A stretch of DNA of 11,511 bases from JANLQX01 sp043775075 (GTDB lineage: Bacteria > Actinomycetota > Acidimicrobiia > Acidimicrobiales > JANYDT01). Made by a program: the position numbers and the translations under genes. Under the pieces are notes generated by a model that searched no databases, had not been told where the DNA came from, and saw nothing but the letters and a program-made list of their open reading frames with translations. This document shows positions 7,677-11,511 of the stretch, one piece after another; position 1 is the first letter of the stretch, and every line of letters starts with the position of its first letter. Location: contig JAYVSS010000383.1 of NCBI GenBank assembly GCA_043775075.1, forward strand, positions 1-11,511, written 5' to 3'.

Positions 7677-7785
7677 ACTGCGAAAGACAGGCACCGGACG
7701 ACGTGCCGACAAGTGTGCCGGTGACCTGCGGAAACGTGCTCCGGAATGGCCTCCGAGCGTGACGCACGCTTGACACACCACGACA

Positions 7786-7819
7786 AACGGCCCGGCACCG
7801 CCAGGGGCCGTTGCGGTGC
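7786..7819 (+). other. potential H-type pseudoknot or alternating hairpins
   Basis: AACGGCCC (7786-7793) is complementary to GGGCCGTT (7805-7812), and GCACCGC (7795-7801) to GCGGTGC (7813-7819). The two stems interleave, so they form either an H-type pseudoknot or two alternative hairpins. The signal lies 17 bases before the degenerate T-arm copy. It could be a relic of tmRNA-like sequence or an unrelated structured RNA. No transcription evidence is visible. Confidence 0.4.
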
Positions 7820-7835
7820 GTCTCTGGGCGAGACC

Positions 7836-7861
7836 GGGGGTCCGATTCTCCCCATCCCCCG
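7836..7861 (+). repeat. degenerate third tmRNA T-arm/att-like copy
   Basis: GGGGGTCCGATTCTCCCCAT and the following C-rich bases match the tmRNA T arm and acceptor (7599-7624) at about 19 of 26 positions, including GGGGGT, CGA and CCCCA. It is too diverged to be a current site. It may be a scar of an older insertion in the same gene. Confidence 0.5.
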
Positions 7862-7898
7862 GAATGTGCCGAAATGCGCCTAAATGTGCGGCACATTT
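7862..7898. repeat. three 10-bp phased repeats plus palindrome
   Basis: GAATGTGCC, GAAATGCGCC and TAAATGTGCG follow each other at a 10-bp period, and the last joins an inverted copy to form the perfect palindrome AAATGTGC-G-GCACATTT (7882-7898). Spacing of one helical turn suggests a DNA-binding protein site. It begins directly after the degenerate att-like copy. Confidence 0.45.
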
Positions 7899-7970
7899 GG
7901 CCAGTCGCGCCAACACTTCGTCGAGAAGCTGCTCGGTCCACCCAGCGCGAAGCCCGCTGTGAGCGATACG
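7896..7970 (-). pseudogene. fragment of a second PIN-domain toxin gene
   Basis: The - strand reads RIAHSGLRAGWTEQLLDEVL and then ARLAK. This aligns with residues 23-47 of the neighbouring PIN protein (RLGQTGIFRARWTEQILDET and following), allowing one missing residue. The DNA is also alike (TTCGTCGAGAA, CTGCTC, GTCCA in both). The N-terminal Asp motif and everything after this segment are missing, so only about 25 codons survive. No ribosome site or start is seen. It is a relic of a related toxin gene, either a duplication or a second acquisition. Confidence 0.55.
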
Positions 7971-8062
7971 TCCGTCCGAGCCGATCTCTTCGCTCCTCGA
8001 ACGACCGAGGTGTCGAAACTGTGGAAGGTTCACAGATTCGTTGCGTGTGTAAGCGCTAGTTC

Positions 8063-8257
8063 TCAGCGACCGCCCCACTGGCCTTCGTCTCCGAACTGCA
8101 TTGCCGGCCCGCCCGAACCAGCGGCTGGCAGCTCCGACTCGACCGGGGCATCGACTTCGAGGCTGGCACCGCGCAGCGGATCCCCGAGACTGTCTCCCGC
8201 ACCAGGTCTTCCGACTGAAGGCGCCTCTTTTTCGCGACGGGCCTGACCGTTGGTCAT
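8063..8257 (-). CDS. small hypothetical protein overlapping the toxin stop
   Basis: 64-aa frame whose ATG (8255-8257) overlaps the TGA of the PIN gene as ATGA, the usual sign of translational coupling. The sequence begins MTNGQARREKEAP, is rich in Gly, Ala, Pro and acidic residues, and shows no domain, signal peptide or membrane segment that I recognise. It may be a real small partner of the toxin, or a chance frame in high-GC DNA. Because the toxin is frameshifted upstream, coupled translation would now depend on ribosomes reaching that stop in the right frame. Confidence 0.25.
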   Translation of the reverse strand: MTNGQARREKEAPSVGRPGAGDSLGDPLRGASLEVDAPVESELPAAGSGGPAMQFGDEGQWGGR

Positions 8258-8815
8258 GGGCGGAGTTGCTGTCGCAGCAGGGCGACGGATCGTGGAAGGC
8301 CGACGGTTCGCAACCTTGTCAAAAGCTCGTCGACCGACATCGGCGGATTCGTGAGGGCGGACGCCTGATGGTCAATCACCGTGATCACGCGACCTGGAGC
8401 GAGATCGATGAGGTGCAGCACGAATTCGTCCGGCGTCTGAGCCTCGATTCCGAACGGATCCAAGTAGTCGGATGGAAAGTCCTTGACGTTGTTCGTCACG
8501 ATTACCTGCGCCCCAGCACATACTTGCAGCAGCGAGGACGTGTCGGTCGTCGGGGTCAGGGAGCGAGAGTCCTGCGATCAGCGCCTCGTAACCCGTCACG
8601 AGAACATCGTCGATGGCATCGTTCATCAACTGCCGCGTTCGCGCAAGCCGGCCAGCGAGCTCGGGTTGGCTGCGAACGATCGCGCCGAACGTTTCGTCGA
8701 GAATCTGCTCTGTCCATCGAGCACGGAATATTCCGGTCTGGCCAAGTCGCACCACGAGGTCTCGAAGCGATCCGGGATACAGCACATTTGCGTCGATCAA
8801 CGCGACGAAAGCCAC
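8254..8815 (-). pseudogene. PIN-domain toxin (VapC-like ribonuclease), one-base frameshift
   Basis: PIN ribonuclease toxin of the type paired with excisionase-like antitoxins. It starts at GTG 8815 (MAFVALIDANVLYPGSLRDL), 13 bases after the antitoxin stop. Acidic active-site candidates are Asp8, Asp40/Glu41 in EQILDE, Asp89/Asp90 before RHVLAAA, and Asp in TNNVKDF. Reading frame breaks after AAA (8525-8533): seven bases (8518-8524) stand where six are expected, and the family sequence resumes in another frame as AGAQVIVTNNVKDFPSDYLD, running to TGA at 8254. Joined, it would be about 186 aa, normal for the family. Without correction, the product keeps 97 true residues, then an unrelated tail to 8372, losing the last acidic residue. 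No slippery sequence is evident, so inactivation or a base-call error is likelier than programmed shifting. Confidence 0.8.
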
Positions 8816-8828
8816 GAGCTGCTCTTGA

Positions 8829-9299
8829 TCAGTAGTCCAGGCCGATGGCCTGGGCCTCGCGGGTGAGCTCGTCGGCGATCTCTCGCCGCAATGCTTCGTT
8901 CTTGGAGCGGTACGCGAGCACGTCGGCCAGGAGCAGCTTTCGTCGATTCCCGACGCGCCGGTACGGGATCGCTCGTTCGTCGAGCAGTTTGAGTAGGAAG
9001 GGTCGGCTGACGTTCAAGAGGTCGGCTGCCTGCTGGGTCGTGAGTTCCGCCGAAACTGGTGCGACCGTGACGGCGTTGCCGTTCGCCAGCTCCGTGAGGA
9101 CGTCGACGAAGAAGCCGAAGGCGACCGACGGCACGACAATGGTGGTCGTACCATCCGGGGTGTCGGACACGAGCTGGACCCGAGTGGTCGGCGTCGGGTG
9201 CGAACGCAGAAACGCGGCGAGTTGCACCACAGCATCGGCAGCCTGCGTCGCTTCAAGCTGGTCCGGGAGTTCGATCTCGCGTGCGGCAGTTCGAGTCAT
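8829..9299 (-). CDS. HTH excisionase-like antitoxin of the PIN toxin
   Basis: 156-aa DNA-binding protein encoded directly before the PIN toxin. The C-terminal half (86-132) is a MerR/excisionase-type winged helix: LTTQQAADLLNVSRPFLLKL, then IPYRRVGNRRKLLLADVLAY. The N-terminal half (about 10-80) is a different small domain with TTTIVVPSVAFGFF. In such pairs the HTH protein neutralises the nuclease and represses its own promoter. ATG at 9299 is chosen; a TTG at 9317 in the same frame is possible but would directly abut the AGGAG at its 5' side. The AT-rich stretch at 9318-9341 upstream, with ATTCGC repeated at 9327 and 9336, is a candidate operator. The gene is intact although its toxin is broken. 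Confidence 0.8.
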   Translation of the reverse strand: MTRTAAREIELPDQLEATQAADAVVQLAAFLRSHPTPTTRVQLVSDTPDGTTTIVVPSVAFGFFVDVLTELANGNAVTVAPVSAELTTQQAADLLNVSRPFLLKLLDERAIPYRRVGNRRKLLLADVLAYRSKNEALRREIADELTREAQAIGLDY

Positions 9300-9317
9300 G
9301 AACTCATTGTCGCGCAA

Positions 9318-9341
9318 CTCCTATCTATTCGCAATATTCGC
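9318..9341 (-). promoter_or_regulatory. candidate promoter/operator of the antitoxin-toxin operon
   Basis: An unusually AT-rich stretch in this high-GC DNA, upstream of the antitoxin start. ATTCGC occurs at 9327-9332 and 9336-9341, a nine-base period, suiting an autoregulated toxin-antitoxin promoter. No firm -35 or -10 pair is visible. Confidence 0.3.
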
Positions 9342-9449
9342 TTCAAGTGTCACAGCCGCCGGATACGCATTTTTCGAGTGGTAGCCCGGGAGCACTTGCG
9401 CCCGTCCACCCGGACCACCCTCAGGAGGGTACGATGATACGCGCGCTTA

Positions 9450-9488
9450 TTGACACAGATTTTGACACGGTGACACGCGTTTGACGCA
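9450..9488. repeat. TTGACAC repeat cluster, right side
   Basis: TTGACAC at 9450-9456 and 9462-9468, GTGACAC at 9470-9476 and TTGACGC just after 9480. The block 9450-9468 matches 7659-7676 on the other side of the element except for one inserted base. It could be recombinase arm-type sites; function unproven. Confidence 0.45.
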
Positions 9489-9596
9489 CTCTTCCGGCTT
9501 CCAGGGGACACGACGGGCATCGACGGGAACGCCCAGAAAGGTGCTCTGAGCAGGCCTAACATCCCCTAACCTGCGCTGACGTCTGACCCATGTGGC

Positions 9597-9620
9597 GGGT
9601 TCGACTCCCCCCACCTCCAC
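9597..9620 (+). repeat. attR-like copy, 24-bp direct repeat
   Basis: Exact copy of the tmRNA 3' end, standing alone: bases upstream of 9597 do not form the rest of a tmRNA. A short GGTCA-containing hairpin and T-run follow (9633-9649), in the same relative place as the terminator of the real gene. It marks the boundary between the toxin-antitoxin module and the Wadjet region. Confidence 0.85.
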
Positions 9621-9860
9621 AAATGCATTTCTGCTGGTCACAGCGTTTTCGGCCGCGAAATTTCGGTACGAGAGGTGTCAGAAAGCATCGAAATCCGAGG
9701 CCCAGGGCGCGAAAAGGGCGCGCGACCGCACCGAATTCGAATCGTCGTCCGGCCAAATCCTGCGCTTAGTCCCGCTGACCAGCACTGATGATGGCCGCAA
9801 GGTTCGGATCAGGCGGGGACGGGGTCACGTTCCCCTTTGCGGCTTGCGTGTTCACCTCAG
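9621..9860. other. stretch without a supported gene between attR copy and jetA remnant
   Basis: About 240 bp. Apart from the hairpin at 9633-9649 I see no gene, RNA or repeat that can be supported. Frames on both strands through it have no recognisable domain. It replaces the N-terminal coding part expected for jetA, so the break point that removed that part lies at or near its right end. Confidence 0.5.
9633..9649 (+). terminator. short terminator-like hairpin after the attR copy
   Basis: GCTG (9633-9636) pairs with CAGC (9641-9644) around loop GTCA, then G and four T. It sits just after the second tmRNA end copy and resembles the real tmRNA terminator (both have ATTT, CTGGTCA and a T-run), so it may be a diverged copy of it. 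The stem is too short to be confident. Confidence 0.35.
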
Positions 9861-9861
9861 G

Positions 9862-10515
9862 CGTCTTGGTCGTGTCACATCGCTGGCACCGATCGCGGCG
9901 TTGGGCCCGGACCGACGCATTCGGCGCATCCATCAAGACTGGTTCAACGCCGGGGACCACACGCAAAGAACGGTGGCGGCGCTCACTGCGCAGCTGCGTC
10001 GCTTCATCGACGACAAGACGTGGCTCGAGAACCGGCGCATCATCGAGATCCTGCGCGTGATCGAGCAGCACGCCATTGCCATCCGCGATCGGCCGCCAGT
10101 CGCTGTTCGCCTCTGTCGCCTCCACTGCGGCGGACGTCGCGCTCCCGATGGAACGCCGCCTTGCCAACCCGCCCAGCACGGCGGCGATCGGTGTCGATCA
10201 GCTGCTCGATCCTGTTGACGCGGACCTCACCGCACTGTTCGCCGACAGCGGGATCGACACGATGGCCCTCGCCGACCACGTCGATGACCTCCTCGCCGGG
10301 CAGTCGCAAATCACCCTCGCTGCGCGCATCATCCGCTCGCCGCTGGCCTGGCGGAGCTCGTGGCCTACCTGCAACTACGGGACGACCGCTTCGATCGAGC
10401 TTTCCTGGACGACCATCGCGACCGCATCACATTGCTCGGCACCGATGAGGACGGTGACGGCGGCGCTCCAGCGCGCGTAGTCGACATGCCGAGGGTCGTG
10501 TTCGTCCGTGGATGA
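9862..10515 (+). pseudogene. jetA: JetA (DUF3375, MukF-like) C-terminal remnant, frameshifted
   Basis: Remnant of the Wadjet kleisin-like subunit. Family-like sequence begins about 9862 (RVTSLAPIAALGPDRRIRRI) and continues HQDWFNAGDHTQRTVAALTA, QLRRFIDDKTWLENRRIIEI to IRDRPP. It then shifts frame near 10095-10115 to give STAADVALPMERRLANPP and later ADHVDDLLAGQSQITLA. It shifts back near 10320-10345 to AAGLAELVAYLQLRDDRF and ends VVDMPRVVFVRG with TGA at 10513-10515. The two shifts compensate each other. About 215 of the usual 480-500 residues remain; the N-terminal half is missing and no start codon is available. The stop overlaps the jetB start, as in intact operons. A functional product is unlikely. 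The left boundary is approximate. Confidence 0.85.
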
Positions 10516-11218
10516 GGTGGACGTCGCAACCTTCAGGACCGGCGGCACCGACGAGCAGATCGACACCGCCCCGGTCGATCTTGGGCACCTTGTCATCCCG
10601 CTCCTCAAGGTAGTGCTGTACCGCAGCGTCGACGAGAACCGCTGGCTCACACTGCTGCAGCGCGAAGGGGTGCTGCGCGACTACGTGCGGGTGCTCGGAC
10701 TGGAGGTGATCATCGACGACGCCGAGGGATATGCCTTCCTGCGGACGCCTCCATCGGCCGACGACGATGACGCACCGGCTGATGCTGCGCTCCCCCGCCT
10801 CATGTCGAGACGGCGGCTGACGTTCGGCGTGAGCCTGTTGCTCGCCCTGCTGCGCCGGCGACTGGCCGAGGCCGATGCGCAGGGCGGTGATCGGCTCATC
10901 ATGACGCGCGGCGAGATCGCCGACCTGGTGGCCGTGTTCCTGCCATCGTCGACGAACGAAGCCAAGGTGGCCGACCGCGTCGAGCGCGACATCACCAAAA
11001 TCCTGGAGCTCGGCTTCCTGCAACCGATCGGCGCCCGCACGCGACGTGGCGAGCAGCCGTCCTACGAGGTGCGGCGCATTCTGAAGGCATTCGTCGACGC
11101 GCAGTGGATGTCCGAGTTCGCGCAACGCCTGGAGAACTACCGCGCCGCAGGGGCCGCCGACGAGGGACCGGACCAGCCCGAGTCATCCGCAGACATGGAC
11201 CTCGGTGACGATGAGTGA
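10508..11218 (+). CDS. jetB: Wadjet protein JetB (DUF4194, MukE-like)
   Basis: 236-aa accessory subunit of the Wadjet SMC complex, which recognises and cleaves small closed-circular DNA such as plasmids. JetB is the MukE-like winged-helix protein that bridges JetA and the JetC ATPase. The body is typical: LGHLVIPLLKVVLYRSVDEN near the N-terminus, WLTLLQREGVLRDYVRVLGL, EGYAFLR, then RLTFGVSLLLALLRRRLAEA, and TRGEIADLVAVFLPSSTNEA with ITKILELGFLQPI. The C-terminal tail is acidic. I use GTG at 10508; GTG at 10517 is an alternative, just after the jetA stop. The end overlaps jetC by eight bases (ATGAGTGA), so translation is coupled. The frame is intact, in contrast with jetA. Confidence 0.9.
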   Translation: MDEVDVATFRTGGTDEQIDTAPVDLGHLVIPLLKVVLYRSVDENRWLTLLQREGVLRDYVRVLGLEVIIDDAEGYAFLRTPPSADDDDAPADAALPRLMSRRRLTFGVSLLLALLRRRLAEADAQGGDRLIMTRGEIADLVAVFLPSSTNEAKVADRVERDITKILELGFLQPIGARTRRGEQPSYEVRRILKAFVDAQWMSEFAQRLENYRAAGAADEGPDQPESSADMDLGDDE

Positions 11219-11511
11219 CACCCTCCAGCTCGACTTCGCCGCTGACGACACCGAAGCCGGGTTCCGGTTGCACCGGATCGAGGTCTTCAACTGGGGCACG
11301 TTCGACAAGCGCATCAGCACGCTTGCGCTGGACGGGCTGAACACGCTCGTCACCGGGGAGAACGGCTCCGGGAAGTCGACGTTCATCGACGCGCTTACCA
11401 CGTTGCCGGTCCCCGCCAACCGCATCGCCTACAACCGGGCTGCCGGCGCCGACCGGAAGGAACGCGACCTCCGCTCCTACGTGCTCGGCTACTTCCGCTC
11501 CGAGTACAACG
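11211..11511 (+). CDS. jetC: Wadjet protein JetC (SMC/MukB-like ATPase), 5' part only
   Basis: First 100 codons of the SMC-like motor of Wadjet; the gene runs off the window. It begins MSDTLQLDFA, followed by FRLHRIEVFNWGTFD (18-32), the strand that opens the ATPase head in this family, and the Walker A motif GENGSGKST (49-57), then FIDALTTL. JetC dimerises on ATP, extrudes DNA loops with JetA and JetB, and hands the DNA to the nuclease JetD, whose gene should follow outside the window. The start ATG lies in the last bases of jetB (eight-base overlap). No frameshift is seen in the part available. Full-length relatives are about 1,100 aa. Confidence 0.92.
   Translation, partial: MSDTLQLDFAADDTEAGFRLHRIEVFNWGTFDKRISTLALDGLNTLVTGENGSGKSTFIDALTTLPVPANRIAYNRAAGADRKERDLRSYVLGYFRSEYN

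Larger units (their letters stand above)
7601..9620. mobile_element. putative integrated element or island module in the tmRNA 3' end
   Basis: The last 24 bases of the tmRNA region (7601-7624) recur exactly at 9597-9620, a spacing of 1,996 bp. tRNA and tmRNA 3' ends are classic sites for tyrosine-recombinase elements, which restore the gene end with their own att copy. The interior holds a HTH antitoxin, a broken PIN toxin, a second PIN fragment and a decayed third att-like copy, which is typical of accessory DNA. No integrase is visible inside, so this is either a decayed element, one unit of a tandem array, or DNA mobilised in trans. TTGACAC-like motifs cluster near both ends (7659-7676, 7770-7776, 9450-9488) and could be recombinase arm sites. 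Confidence 0.7.

Noticed and set aside
7862..7898. CRISPR-like array
   Set aside because: Units are only 10 bp with no spacers; better read as a protein-binding repeat.
7452..8078. Minus-strand open frames across the tmRNA end, with segments like GGGGSRTPVLLPLDG and WGESNPRPSAP
   Set aside because: These are the well-known false peptides from translating the antisense of a tRNA/tmRNA T arm. Only the short PIN-like segment at 7896-7970 inside is meaningful.
8101..8835. Long + strand frame antisense to the PIN toxin
   Set aside because: Arg/Ser-rich composition without domains; it is the shadow of the real - strand coding sequence.
8845..9384. Long + strand frame antisense to the HTH antitoxin
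   Set aside because: Low-complexity Ser/Arg/Ala composition; shadow of the gene at 8829-9299.
9556..9756. Minus-strand frame with CGGGGSRTRH
   Set aside because: Same artefact, at the second tmRNA end copy.
9766..10179. Minus-strand frame ending in PPDPNLAAIISAGQRD, vaguely like a C-terminal motif of some recombinase-associated proteins
   Set aside because: Most of it is antisense to the clear jetA remnant, and the resemblance covers only about ten residues; not enough to call an integrase relic.
10427..11125. Long minus-strand frame antisense to jetB
   Set aside because: No recognisable domain; jetB on the + strand is well supported.

Overview
The window looks like high-GC actinobacterial chromosome, most probably Acidimicrobiia or a relative. 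Three things point there: the base composition, two enzymes of F420-linked families (a PPOX-class flavoenzyme-fold protein and a luciferase-like oxidoreductase), and start codons sitting six bases after TANNNT -10 boxes (leaderless style). The lineage is inferred from these features, not from a database match.

Positions 1-7228 are ordinary metabolic chromosome. A C69/secernin-like peptidase and a class II aldolase-family protein lie on the + strand. A four-gene - strand operon follows (read 4696 to 2113): PPOX-class protein, DoxX-like membrane protein, HSL-type esterase and SDR oxidoreductase, the last two coupled by an ATGA overlap. Diverging from it are an acyl-CoA synthetase and a luciferase-like (LLM) oxidoreductase, also joined by ATGA. 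Together they suggest catabolism of lipid-like or ester/alcohol substrates, but the substrate cannot be read from sequence.

Positions 7276-7623 encode a complete tmRNA (ssrA), with an alanine-type acceptor stem (G3:U), a tag reading ANDNVALAA and a good intrinsic terminator. The gene is an integration hotspot. Its last bases recur exactly as a 24-bp direct repeat about 2 kb downstream (7601-7624 and 9597-9620), and a decayed third copy lies at 7836-7861. Between the exact copies is accessory DNA without an integrase: a HTH/excisionase-like antitoxin with a PIN toxin broken by one extra base, a fragment of a second PIN gene, a small ORF overlapping the toxin stop, and several repeat or structured-RNA signals.

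After the second repeat the window enters a Wadjet (JetABCD) locus, a SMC/MukBEF-like anti-plasmid defence system. Only the C-terminal part of jetA remains, and it carries two compensating frameshifts. jetB is intact, and jetC is intact as far as the window edge, including its Walker A motif. The region from 7600 onward therefore looks like a tmRNA-targeted defence/toxin island array in partial decay. I see no CRISPR array, no rRNA or ordinary tRNA, and no recognisable transposase or integrase.
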